In this document: positions 28,824 through 37,445 of the stretch, piece by piece
Position numbering within the stretch: position 1 is the first letter of the stretch
Layout: each line of letters opens with the position of its first letter
Notes under the pieces: model-generated
The model's database searches: none
Told to the model about the DNA's origin: nothing
The model's input: the letters and a program-made list of their open reading frames with translations, nothing else
Origin: Rhodopirellula sp. SM50
Lineage (GTDB): Bacteria; Planctomycetota; Planctomycetia; Pirellulales; Pirellulaceae
Assembly (NCBI RefSeq): GCF_002289565.1
Contig: NZ_NTFY01000065.1
Location: forward strand, 59,677-123,676
Reading direction: 5' to 3'
Length of the DNA: 64,000 bases
Made by a program: the position numbers and the translations under genes

Positions 28824-30350
28824 ATGACCGACCAATCCTGCCACCGACGTGGATGGACATTACGGCAGCGTATCCTTTCGGCCGCCGCTGTGACGGGAAG
28901 CCTGGTTGCCGCCGCTTCGGCCACAACCGCCGCGGATTGGACCCGATTCTTGGGGCCAGGGGGCAATTCCATCAGTTCCGATTCGGCGCAGCTGCCCGAA
29001 ACCTGGAACGACAGCGAAAACGTCCAATGGAAAGCCAGCCTCCCCGGCCAAGGGGTGTCCAGCCCGATCGTCGTCGCCGGCAAGGTCTTTGTGACCAGCT
29101 ACTCGGGATACGGAACCGGTGGCGAAAACGAGCAGATCGAGGACCTGAAACGACACGTGTCGTGCTACGACGCGGTGACCGGCGAGTCACTGTGGAGCAA
29201 GGCGATCGACGCGGTCCAGCCGGAGGATCCCTACAGCGGGATGGGGGTGCCGGCTCACGGCTACGCCAGCCACACGCCGACCAGTGATGGCAAACACGTG
29301 TTCGTGTTCTTTGGCAAAAGCGGGGTCATCGCGTTTGACCTGGAGGGCAACGAGATCTGGCGAAAGAGCGTCGGGACGGGCAGCGGCCAACAGCGCTGGG
29401 GTTCGGCGTCGAGCCCGATCGTGTATCGGTCGGATTCCCAGAACCTGGTGATCGTCAACGCATCCGACGAAAGCGAAACCCTGTTCGCCTTTGACGCGGC
29501 GACCGGAGACGAAGTCTGGAAAACACCGGCGGGCGATTTGGCCAGCACCTGGAGCACCCCGAATCTGGTCAAAGCCGGCGACCGAACCGATCTGGTGATC
29601 ACCGTGCCGGGAGAAGTCTGGGGGCTGAATCCACAAACCGGAAAACTCCGCTGGTACTCGCGCGGCACGACCGACAACACCGCTTCGGCCAGCCCGATCG
29701 TGATCGACGACGTCGTGATCGCGGTGGGCGGTCGCAGCGGAGATGCGGTCGCGGTCAAAGCGGGTGGCAAGGGCGACGTGAATGCGTCCCATGTCGTTTG
29801 GGATGCGAATATCCCAGGACGATTCGCCACGCCCCTCGCCTACGACGGCCACCTGTACGTTTTCAACAGCGGCGTGCTGTCCTGCTACGACGCCAAGACC
29901 GGCGAGCGGGTCAACCAGCGACGACTGTCGGCCAGTCGAGGCGGTGGCGGGGGACGCCCCGGCGGCTTCGGCGGCGGTGGTGATCGAGGGCCAGGTGGTG
30001 ATCGAGGGCCAGGTGGCGATCGAGGGCCTGACGCTGCCCGTGGCCCTGGTGGTGATCGAGGTGGAGATCGAGCGCGCGGCGGATTCGGCGGTCGCCCCGG
30101 TGGTGGAGGCGGCCGAGGCGGATTTGGTGACCGACGCAGCCAGGAGTACGCCACCCCGGTGTTGGCCGACGGCAAGATCTACGTCGTCGCTCCCGGCGGA
30201 GAGGTGCATGTCGTCAACGCCACGCCAGAGATGGAAGTGCGACACACCAACACGCTGAGCGACGATACGGGTTTCTCCGGCTCACCGGCGATCAGCCAGG
30301 GACGGCTGTATCTGCGTAGCGGTTCCGCCCTGTATTGCATCGGCCAATAG
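28824..30350 (+). CDS. Exported PQQ-type beta-propeller protein with Gly/Arg-rich insert
   Basis: The 508-residue protein has an N-terminal export signal ending near residue 37. PQQ-like propeller blades follow, marked by repeated AFDAATGDEVW, GLNPQTGKLRW and YDAKTGERV strands. Between about residues 372 and 435 a low-complexity Gly/Arg/Asp-Pro stretch interrupts the propeller, built from GGDRGP repeats. The propeller then resumes (ATPVLADGKIYVVAPGGEV). Such PQQ-like proteins in planctomycetes are usually periplasmic and often lack catalytic function. The role here is unknown. The start is ATG 28824. Confidence 0.88.
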   Translation: MTDQSCHRRGWTLRQRILSAAAVTGSLVAAASATTAADWTRFLGPGGNSISSDSAQLPETWNDSENVQWKASLPGQGVSSPIVVAGKVFVTSYSGYGTGGENEQIEDLKRHVSCYDAVTGESLWSKAIDAVQPEDPYSGMGVPAHGYASHTPTSDGKHVFVFFGKSGVIAFDLEGNEIWRKSVGTGSGQQRWGSASSPIVYRSDSQNLVIVNASDESETLFAFDAATGDEVWKTPAGDLASTWSTPNLVKAGDRTDLVITVPGEVWGLNPQTGKLRWYSRGTTDNTASASPIVIDDVVIAVGGRSGDAVAVKAGGKGDVNASHVVWDANIPGRFATPLAYDGHLYVFNSGVLSCYDAKTGERVNQRRLSASRGGGGGRPGGFGGGGDRGPGGDRGPGGDRGPDAARGPGGDRGGDRARGGFGGRPGGGGGRGGFGDRRSQEYATPVLADGKIYVVAPGGEVHVVNATPEMEVRHTNTLSDDTGFSGSPAISQGRLYLRSGSALYCIGQ

Positions 30351-30505
30351 ACGGTATCGGCCAACGGGGAGTGCCTGGACGCGGGGATCGGTGCTGACGA
30401 AAGCGTCAAAACGTGGTGCCGGCGATTATCGTTTTCCGCTCGATGCGGTAGGATAGTTGCCCGGCCTGCCCATTTGCATCTACTCACTCCCCCTCGATCG
30501 TCACC

Positions 30506-31120
30506 TTGTTCGCTCGACTCTACGCTCGCACCGTTTTTTGGCCGACACTCGCCTGGAATCTCCTTCTTGCGCGGGTGTTGCATCGACGTCATTGGTGGAG
30601 CCGAATCGATAGCCACGTGATCGTCGGCGCCTACCCGTTCGCTGCCGATGTGGCGTCGCTGCGAGGTGAAGGCGTTCGCGCGGTGGTCAACACGTGCGAA
30701 GAGTACAAAGGGCCGATCATCCAGTATGAACAGCACGGCATCGAGCAGTTGCACATCCCCACGACCGACTTCACGCACCCTCGACTGAGCGACGTCGAAG
30801 CCGCCGTTGAATTCATCCAGAAGTACAAACTGCAAAACGATACCGTTTACATTCACTGCAAGGCAGGCCGCGCCCGCAGCGCGACGATTGCGATGTGCTG
30901 GCTGATCAAGTACCGCAACATGACGGCTCAACAGGCGCAAGAGCATCTGCTGGCCGCTCGTCCCCACATCAATCCCAGACTGACCAGCCGCCCGGTCGTC
31001 CAACAGTTCCAGGCGTCGCTCAAGGCCGCTGAAAGTGAAGCCGGTCTTTTCCCCGCAATCGAAGAACCCCTGGGAACCGGCACCCCCCCGGACATCGAAA
31101 AACCCGATATCTTGTTGTAG
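30506..31120 (+). CDS. Dual-specificity/PTP-like phosphatase
   Basis: The 204-residue product has the cysteine phosphatase P-loop HCKAGRARS (CX5R) at about residues 117-125. A likely general-acid Asp lies in TTDFTHP (about 88-94). The layout resembles the PTPMT1/DSP group, which dephosphorylates proteins or phospholipid head groups. The hydrophobic N-terminus (VFWPTLAWNLLLARVL) could anchor it to the membrane. The start is TTG 30506, the first start codon after an in-frame stop at 30449. The next ORF, dprA, begins 106 bp downstream, but the link is probably positional. Confidence 0.88.
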   Translation: MFARLYARTVFWPTLAWNLLLARVLHRRHWWSRIDSHVIVGAYPFAADVASLRGEGVRAVVNTCEEYKGPIIQYEQHGIEQLHIPTTDFTHPRLSDVEAAVEFIQKYKLQNDTVYIHCKAGRARSATIAMCWLIKYRNMTAQQAQEHLLAARPHINPRLTSRPVVQQFQASLKAAESEAGLFPAIEEPLGTGTPPDIEKPDILL

Positions 31121-31226
31121 ACGCGCCGGAGACTCCGGATCGACACGACTGAGTCGTGCGATCGAAGGGGCTGACCGGCGCGCCCGCAACCCGCTTCTCA
31201 ACCCCTTTGACTGAGTCCACGCTGCC

Positions 31227-32369
31227 ATGGACGGACCCAACATCACCTCGGCGGAGCATCGGGGGCTCGATGACGAAACGGTCAGCACGCTGCGTCTGTC
31301 GATGCTGCCAGGAATCGGACCGCGAACCCTGACCATCCTGCTGGACACCTTCGGCTCACCACGGCGTGTGCTGGCCGCCGGCAACAGCCAACTGGCGGCG
31401 GTCCCGGGGGTGGGACCGAAATTGATCCACACGATCCGCACCGCCGCTGACCATGTCGACACGGACTCGATCCTGCAGTGGTGCCAGAGCCACGACTGCG
31501 ATTTGCTCCGCAAGGGTCGCGGCGGCTACCCGCGGCCGCTGGAAGACCTGCATGACGCGCCACCGATTCTGTTTGCCCGCGGCACGCTGACCCGAACCGA
31601 CGAACTGGCCGTCGCGATCGTGGGCACGCGACACGCCACCGCCTACGGCACCCGCCAAGCCGATCGCATTGCTTATGGGCTTGCCAAAGCGGGGGTGACG
31701 GTGGTCAGCGGGCTGGCCCGCGGGATCGATGCGGCGGCACACGAAGGAGCGTTGTCTGCCGGCGGGCGGACGATCGCGGTGCTGGGCGGGGGCCTGGGGC
31801 AGATCTACCCGCCCGAGCACGTCGGTTTGGCTGACGCGATCGCCGCCGACGGCGCCGTGATCAGCGAATACGCACCGTACGCCAAACCACGCGGCGGCAT
31901 GTTCCCCCAGCGGAACCGGATCATCGCCGCCCTGGCCCTGGCCACCCTGGTCATCGAAGCCCCCGATCGCAGCGGGTCGTTGATCACCGCGCGACAGGCC
32001 GGCGAACTGGGGCGGGACGTCTTGGCGCTGCCCGGCCCGGTCACCAGCCGTGCCTCCCGCGGGACCAACCAACTGATCCGCGACGGCGCGACGCTGGTCC
32101 AGACCGTCGACGACATCCTGGAATCCCTCGGCCCGATGGCGCGCAGCGTGAGCACCGACGACGGCCATGAAGTACGAAATCCGGCCGAATTGAAGCTCAA
32201 CGACGTCGAGCGCACGGTGCTCGAATCCATCGACGCCTCCAGTACCCTGATCGACCAAGTCATCGCCCGCTGCGGATTACCTGCCCACCAGGTGATGGCA
32301 ACGATCAGCGTGCTGGAAATCCGCCATCTGATCCGCCGCCAAAGCGGCCACTACGTCTGCCGAATCTGA
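31227..32369 (+). CDS. dprA: DNA-processing protein DprA
   Basis: The 380-residue product has an N-terminal helix-hairpin-helix-like segment (LPGIGPRTL, AAVPGVGPKL). A Rossmann-like DprA/Smf domain follows, with the diagnostic VAIVGTRHATAYGT, VVSGLARGIDAAAHEGAL, FPQRNRIIAALA and GSLITARQA motifs. A C-terminal winged-helix (DML1-like) domain occupies about residues 310-380. DprA loads RecA onto incoming single-stranded DNA in natural transformation. It is the only competence-type gene in the window. The start is ATG 31227. A methyltransferase gene follows 181 bp downstream on the same strand. Confidence 0.96.
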   Translation: MDGPNITSAEHRGLDDETVSTLRLSMLPGIGPRTLTILLDTFGSPRRVLAAGNSQLAAVPGVGPKLIHTIRTAADHVDTDSILQWCQSHDCDLLRKGRGGYPRPLEDLHDAPPILFARGTLTRTDELAVAIVGTRHATAYGTRQADRIAYGLAKAGVTVVSGLARGIDAAAHEGALSAGGRTIAVLGGGLGQIYPPEHVGLADAIAADGAVISEYAPYAKPRGGMFPQRNRIIAALALATLVIEAPDRSGSLITARQAGELGRDVLALPGPVTSRASRGTNQLIRDGATLVQTVDDILESLGPMARSVSTDDGHEVRNPAELKLNDVERTVLESIDASSTLIDQVIARCGLPAHQVMATISVLEIRHLIRRQSGHYVCRI

Positions 32370-32550
32370 CGTGGCGTACGCTTCCAGCTTGCCAATCCCC
32401 ACCACCTGGTGGACGGAAGCTGAAGCTTACGCCGACGCAAGCTGGAAGCTTACGCCACTGGGAGGCTTGCGCCACTGGCGCGAGTGGCTTTAAAATCGTA
32501 GACTTGGCGTGCCGCCGTCCGCGACCGATTGTCACCATCCTTGGAAACCC
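32370..32550. other. Short repeat-containing spacer after dprA
   Basis: It contains direct and inverted copies of a GCTTCCAGCTTGC / GCAAGCTGGAAGCTTACGCC sequence around 32388-32475. These can form small hairpins that may end dprA transcription. No gene was seen. Confidence 0.45.
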
Positions 32551-34257
32551 ATGCCCGAGACGACCACCGCAACGCTCTCTGCCAATCAAATCCACCAAGG
32601 CGACTGCATCGAAAAACTGGCCCAGATTCAGCAGAGCACGATCGATCTTGTCTTTGCCGATCCGCCGTTCAACATCGGCTACTCCTACGACGTCTACGAC
32701 GACCAGCAGTCACACACCGATTACCTGGATTTTTGCCGCGACTGGATCAGCGGGGTTCACCAGGCACTCAAACCGGACGGTTCGTTCTGGTTGGCGATCG
32801 GTGATGAATACGCCGCAGAGCTGAAGTTGCTGTCCCAGGACATCGGGTTCTCGTGCCGCTCCTGGATCATCTGGTACTACACCTTCGGCGTGAATTGCGT
32901 CCGAGGATTCAGTCGCTCGCACACCCATTTGTTTCACTTCGTCAAAGACCCCGACCAGTTCACCTTCAACGGCGACAACCCGACGGTGCGAGTTCCTTCG
33001 GCGCGGCAACTGGTTTATGCCGACGCGCGGGCCAACACCCGGGGACGGCTGCCAGACAACACCTGGATCTTGCGTCCCCAAGATGCGCCCCAGTTGGGTT
33101 TCAGTCCCTCGCACGACACCTGGTACTTTGCCCGCGTCGCCGGGACCTTCAAAGAGCGTGAAGGCTTTCATGGGTGCCAAATGCCCGAACAGTTGCTCGG
33201 CCGAATCATCCGCGTCTCCAGCAACCCCGGCGACCTCGTGCTAGACCCTTTCGGCGGAAGCGGCACGACGCTGGTGGTCGCCAAGAAACTGGGACGTCGA
33301 TTCATGGGAATCGAACTTTCCGAAGACTACGCTGGGCGGATCAAGGAACGATTGTCGGCGTGCAGCGCGGGCGATCCGCTGGACGGCCCGGCCGATCCGA
33401 TCAAGAGTGCACCGACGACGTCCAGGGGAAAACAACGCACGGAGTTTCGCAACGGACGCCCGGTGATTCCACTGGACGAACCACACGAACGCGTCATCCA
33501 AGCCGCGTTTGCGGACGTTTCAAAAAAACAGAGCGCCGAGGAACTGCTGTTCGATCCGATCCGCAACGCACTGTTCGTTCGCTACTGCAAAGGCGCCAAA
33601 TTGCCCGGCGACGCACGCACCTGGAACGAGTTCCTGTTGCAGCTCTCGCGCGAGGAACGACTGGTTGGTGAAGGCAAACACAAGAAGGTTTCGCTCAAGA
33701 CCATCCTGCCGTGCTGCGACGCCGCCGAAATCGCATTTCAAATGCTTTCGGTCGACTACGCCATGGACTTGGAACAGATCCTTTGCACGCCCGATGCGGC
33801 CGCCGAGTTCGATCAAATCGCCCAAGCGTTCGGCGACGACCATTCGGAAATCGATGCCCGCGCGGCGATCTGGCACTTCCGGCGGATCGCGACCAACGGC
33901 AAAATCACCCGCGCGGCCAAGAAACGTGCCGAGGAGTTTGCCAAGCAGGACGCCCCCGCCGCTCAATCCATCGATACGTATCTGGACAGCTGTGGCGACG
34001 AACCGGTCGCCGGCGTGTACGCGATCTCCGACCCCGAATCGATCTTATTTCTCGGCCAAACGACCGATATCGCCGCGCGACTGAAACAGATCCGCGTCAG
34101 TGACGGATGGAACAAATTCGAACCGACCGAAGTCCAGGTTTGGCCGATCGAGGATGTCAAAGAGGCACTGGTGTGTCGCTGCTTGTTGGTCACGCGGTAC
34201 AAACCCTGGCTGAATGCCCATTTCTTGCATCAACCGATCGCGACTACACTCTTCTAA
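32551..34257 (+). CDS. Beta-class DNA (N6-adenine/N4-cytosine) methyltransferase with C-terminal GIY-YIG-like domain
   Basis: The N-terminal half is a beta-class methyltransferase: motif IV DPPFNIGY (about residue 36) comes before the SAM motif DPFGGSGTT (about 231). The DPPF tetrad implies amino methylation of adenine or cytosine. It is followed by a roughly 180-residue helical region. The C-terminal 80 residues read AGVYAIS...ILFLGQTTDIAARLK...YKPWLN, which by eye matches the GIY-YIG fold (GVY, FLG for YIG, the Arg of the RL segment and the closing P..N). The first Tyr of YIG is Phe and the usual catalytic Glu appears to be Cys, so nuclease activity is doubtful. At 568 residues it is longer than simple orphan methyltransferases. 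No restriction enzyme is adjacent. ATG 32551 was preferred over GTG 32509. Confidence 0.9.
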   Translation: MPETTTATLSANQIHQGDCIEKLAQIQQSTIDLVFADPPFNIGYSYDVYDDQQSHTDYLDFCRDWISGVHQALKPDGSFWLAIGDEYAAELKLLSQDIGFSCRSWIIWYYTFGVNCVRGFSRSHTHLFHFVKDPDQFTFNGDNPTVRVPSARQLVYADARANTRGRLPDNTWILRPQDAPQLGFSPSHDTWYFARVAGTFKEREGFHGCQMPEQLLGRIIRVSSNPGDLVLDPFGGSGTTLVVAKKLGRRFMGIELSEDYAGRIKERLSACSAGDPLDGPADPIKSAPTTSRGKQRTEFRNGRPVIPLDEPHERVIQAAFADVSKKQSAEELLFDPIRNALFVRYCKGAKLPGDARTWNEFLLQLSREERLVGEGKHKKVSLKTILPCCDAAEIAFQMLSVDYAMDLEQILCTPDAAAEFDQIAQAFGDDHSEIDARAAIWHFRRIATNGKITRAAKKRAEEFAKQDAPAAQSIDTYLDSCGDEPVAGVYAISDPESILFLGQTTDIAARLKQIRVSDGWNKFEPTEVQVWPIEDVKEALVCRCLLVTRYKPWLNAHFLHQPIATTLF

Positions 34258-34428
34258 TGCTCCGTCTTGGAATGCTCCGTCTTCAAGTGGTGTGTCCAGT
34301 TGTTTAAGGACAGTGCACCAAGGACAGTGCCGGCACCGTCGGCGTCCGCTGCGGGAGCGTGCCGTCTGGCGCGAGGGTTCGTCGTCCGTTCGTGTTGATT
34401 CTCTTTCGGAACAAACGTCTTTTCAGCC

Positions 34429-35109
34429 ATGGCTTCGCAACGCGATCAGCAGATTCCTCTTGAGGCCACCCGCGGGATGCTGGTGGTGATGGTCGTCGTC
34501 ATGGGTGTCGCCTGGTTCGGCGCCACCGGTGGTCGGCCGGGAGGTCGCGACGGGCAACGGCAGAGTGACGCCTTCGGGTCCTGGACCACGCCGGACATCA
34601 TGCCGATCCACGACAAGACGGTGGAATCCCAAGAATTGGGGCTGCGGATCGAAGCGGCCGAGGGTTTTTTGTTTTTCCTGTTGGACCATCCCGATGACGG
34701 ACAGGGCCCGTCGACGATTTCGTTCATCAATCGCAAAGCGTCGATCCTGGGGCAGATCAAAACCTTTGACCCCGCGGCGTCGACCTGGCCACCCACCGCA
34801 GCGGATTTCCCGCCCTCGGTCCACCTCGACCTGGGCGACGAAGACGCAACCGAACCGGCGGTGCTGCGGGTCGGGGCGAGCGACGATTTTCAGCTGCAGG
34901 TGCAAACGATTCTTTACGACAACGCCACGATTGATTGGGCGTCGCCGCGCAAAAGCTCCGCTTGGCCACTGCGGGTCCACATCGGCAAATGCGCCTTAGG
35001 TCAACGGACATTGCTCGTTTCGGTGTACGAAATGGACGCCCAAACCCCATCACCCGAGTACCAGCAGGGACCGATTGCCGTCCTGGCCGGGGCACTGGGA
35101 CCGCTGTAA
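34429..35109 (+). CDS. Hypothetical membrane-anchored protein
   Basis: This 226-residue product has one hydrophobic segment near the N-terminus (MLVVMVVVMGVAWFGA, about residues 17-32), probably a signal anchor. A roughly 190-residue extracytoplasmic domain without recognised motifs follows. The codon use and start (ATG 34429) look normal. The family is not recognised, though it looks like a typical planctomycete conserved exported protein. It is followed 136 bp later by another exported unknown on the same strand. Confidence 0.75.
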   Translation: MASQRDQQIPLEATRGMLVVMVVVMGVAWFGATGGRPGGRDGQRQSDAFGSWTTPDIMPIHDKTVESQELGLRIEAAEGFLFFLLDHPDDGQGPSTISFINRKASILGQIKTFDPAASTWPPTAADFPPSVHLDLGDEDATEPAVLRVGASDDFQLQVQTILYDNATIDWASPRKSSAWPLRVHIGKCALGQRTLLVSVYEMDAQTPSPEYQQGPIAVLAGALGPL

Positions 35110-35245
35110 GGCAACTTGCCGGCGATCGGAGGGTGTTTTTTTCCCCAACTCGCCTAACTCCACCTGCAAATCCTTCGCCCTTTCACTATCTTCGCACCTG
35201 TATCGCACTTCCCGACCGCCGGTCCACCGTCAACTTGGATGTATC

Positions 35246-37099
35246 ATGACACGACCAAGCCTTCGCGTCCTTGCTTCGCTCGGCCTCTGGGTCGTCGCGC
35301 TGCTGAACGCCTCGCCTGCTCAAACGCTCTCCGAACAGATTGCCGAAGCGGCTCGGCAGTCGGCCGATCGACTCGATCCGAGTCGAATCGCCAGCCCGGA
35401 TTCCAGCGCCGCCGAATTTCAAGCGGCGATTGATCAGCTGCGGGCCCACCTGGCCAAAACCGCAACCGGCGCCAACGCCCAGGCCTGGATCGACTACCTG
35501 GAAATCGAACCGGCCCTGCAGGCGCTGCAGTCCGAAGCCAGCGATGTCGAACTGGCCGGCAAAGCCATCCGAATCTCGCAGAAGGCCACCGGGATCCATC
35601 CGGGGCTTGAGGTCCCCGCGGTCCGACGCCTGCGCAGCACCGCCCAGCGATTCAGCGACGCGCTGCGGTTTCGCCGCAAGGAGAGAACGACCGACTTGCT
35701 GGCACAACTACTCAGCCGCACCGCCGACCAGTGGACCGAGAGCAGCGGCACCCCGTCGCCGGACCAGATCGCGACGCTGCGGTTGTTGCTGGAACTGCTC
35801 GAGCGGACCGATCAATCCGTCGCCCTGGTCGATCGCACACAAGACCTGTTCTCGTCGACCAATCTTCATCTGACGATCGACGAATCGTTGATCCAGCGGG
35901 CCGCCAATCGCCGAGTCGACCAATCCTCGGCGGTGCGAGAATGCATTCTCGGCACGCGAATCATCGGCAATGCGTTTTTAACCGGCGACGTGACCACCAC
36001 GCTCTTGCCCTCGGTCGGCAGCATTCGCCTGCAGATCGCGCTCAACGGAACCGTCACCACGGCCAATCGGGGCTACAACGGCCCGGTTCGGTTGAGGACG
36101 TCGGGCTATGGACAAGTGTACGCATCGCGACAATTGCAGATTCGTGAATCGGGCATCCAATTCGAACCGGTCGTCGTCTCGGGATCGATCAACAACCGAA
36201 TCACTTCGATCGAGCATCCGCTACGGTTGGTCCGGCGCATCGCGCAGAAAAAAGCCGCCCAGCAAAAGCCGCTCGCCGATCGAATCGCTCATCGCAAATT
36301 CATCTCGCGGATGACCGAGGAATTCACGAAGGAAACCGACTCGGCCATCCCCCAGCCGACCCGCAATCTTGCCGCCGAGATGGAAGCGTACCTGCAACGC
36401 TTGGACTTGGCCGAACCGACCCGCACCATCGGCTCGACCGATCATTCGATCTACCTGTTCGCGACGATCCGCAAGAACAACCAGCTCGCCGCACCGACGC
36501 CGCCGCCGGCGATCGCCGAGACCAACGACGCGACGGTCCAAATCCACGAATCCCTGATCGACAACACCGTCGGCGCGCTGCTGGCCGGCCGCACGATGAC
36601 GCGAAGCGAATTGCAGCAATTGGCCAGCAAAACAAAACGCGGCGCTGAAATCCAGGCCGCTGCGGAAGACGATGAAGAAGAACCCGAATTCGAGATCGAC
36701 TTTCACGACAGCCGGCCGATCATCTTTGAAGCACGCGACGGAAAACTCCGGATCGGCATCCAGGGGACACGCTTCGCGCAAGGTTCTCGCGAACTGAAAC
36801 GGTTGCTGGAAATCGTCGCGGTCTATCAACCGATCACCGCTGAGTCGGGCGAAGTGGTGTTACAACGCGTCGGCGAAACCCAAATCAACTTCCCCGGCAC
36901 CAAACGCTTGAGCGTCGGGCAAGCCGGACTGCGGGGATCGATCAAGAAGGGATTCGCCAAAGCGTTCCCGGAAACCTTGATGGACCGGCCCTGGATCATC
37001 CCGGACGACGTCCAGGTCCCAGCGCTACAGGGTCTCAATTTCCGACCCCGCAGCTTCGATGCCCGCGACGGCTGGCTCACCCTCGGCGTCAGCTCCTGA
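35246..37099 (+). CDS. Hypothetical exported protein
   Basis: The 617-residue product has a signal peptide (VLASLGLWVVALLNASPAQT, cleavage near residue 26) and no further transmembrane helix. The N-terminal part is helical. The centre and C-terminus are beta-rich with many charged residues, including an acidic EDDEEEPEFEIDF stretch at about residues 475-487. No family is recognised. ATG 35246 was chosen because the signal peptide begins there; the frame remains open further upstream. A periplasmic or envelope location is inferred. Confidence 0.8.
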   Translation: MTRPSLRVLASLGLWVVALLNASPAQTLSEQIAEAARQSADRLDPSRIASPDSSAAEFQAAIDQLRAHLAKTATGANAQAWIDYLEIEPALQALQSEASDVELAGKAIRISQKATGIHPGLEVPAVRRLRSTAQRFSDALRFRRKERTTDLLAQLLSRTADQWTESSGTPSPDQIATLRLLLELLERTDQSVALVDRTQDLFSSTNLHLTIDESLIQRAANRRVDQSSAVRECILGTRIIGNAFLTGDVTTTLLPSVGSIRLQIALNGTVTTANRGYNGPVRLRTSGYGQVYASRQLQIRESGIQFEPVVVSGSINNRITSIEHPLRLVRRIAQKKAAQQKPLADRIAHRKFISRMTEEFTKETDSAIPQPTRNLAAEMEAYLQRLDLAEPTRTIGSTDHSIYLFATIRKNNQLAAPTPPPAIAETNDATVQIHESLIDNTVGALLAGRTMTRSELQQLASKTKRGAEIQAAAEDDEEEPEFEIDFHDSRPIIFEARDGKLRIGIQGTRFAQGSRELKRLLEIVAVYQPITAESGEVVLQRVGETQINFPGTKRLSVGQAGLRGSIKKGFAKAFPETLMDRPWIIPDDVQVPALQGLNFRPRSFDARDGWLTLGVSS

Positions 37100-37445
37100 T
37101 CGCGAGTGCCCCCACCGGACGGCTCGCGAGCTGTTGATTGAGCGGGCTTGGTCGAGGCAATGGTGAGCCGCTGGCCGTAAGGCCTCGGGCGGGCGCCTGG
37201 ATGCCCGGCCACTTACGCGTCGCGGCTCACGAAACCGACAGCCCGCTCGCGCCGTTCCGCCATTACCTTTCACTGATGGTTAGCGGCAGGGCGCAAGCCC
37301 TCCGGCTTGCGCATCTTTGCCAACACACCGGAGGGCTCGCGCCCTACCGCTAAAAATGCCAACACACCGGAGGGCTCGCGCCCTACCGCTAGAAAGTCGT
37401 TCACGGCGGAGGGCGGAGCCCGGGAACGAGGCGGCAAGTTGTTTT
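37100..37445. other. 346-bp convergent spacer with palindromic repeats
   Basis: No gene was seen. It holds the GGAGGGCTCGCGCCCT hairpin family (37281-37391) and a GGCCGTAAGGCCTCGGGC motif near 37176. A shortened version of the latter recurs near the right end of the window (about 63885). Confidence 0.6.
37281..37391. repeat. Palindromic repeat with tandem duplicated arm
   Basis: The left arm at 37281-37305 (core AGCGGCAGGGCGCAAGCCCT) pairs imperfectly with 37327-37352. The right arm is duplicated once with a 39-bp period (ending at 37391). A closely related perfect hairpin lies at 56858-56928. It probably acts as a terminator for the convergent genes on either side and belongs to a dispersed family. 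Confidence 0.8.

Noticed and set aside
28619..29287. 222-codon plus-strand frame overlapping the PQQ-propeller start
   Set aside because: It begins inside a palindromic repeat and overlaps the signal peptide and propeller frame, which is clearly the coding one.
30179..31513. 444-codon minus-strand frame across the phosphatase and dprA start
   Set aside because: The plus-strand genes have clear family motifs (CX5R phosphatase, DprA), so this is an antisense artefact.
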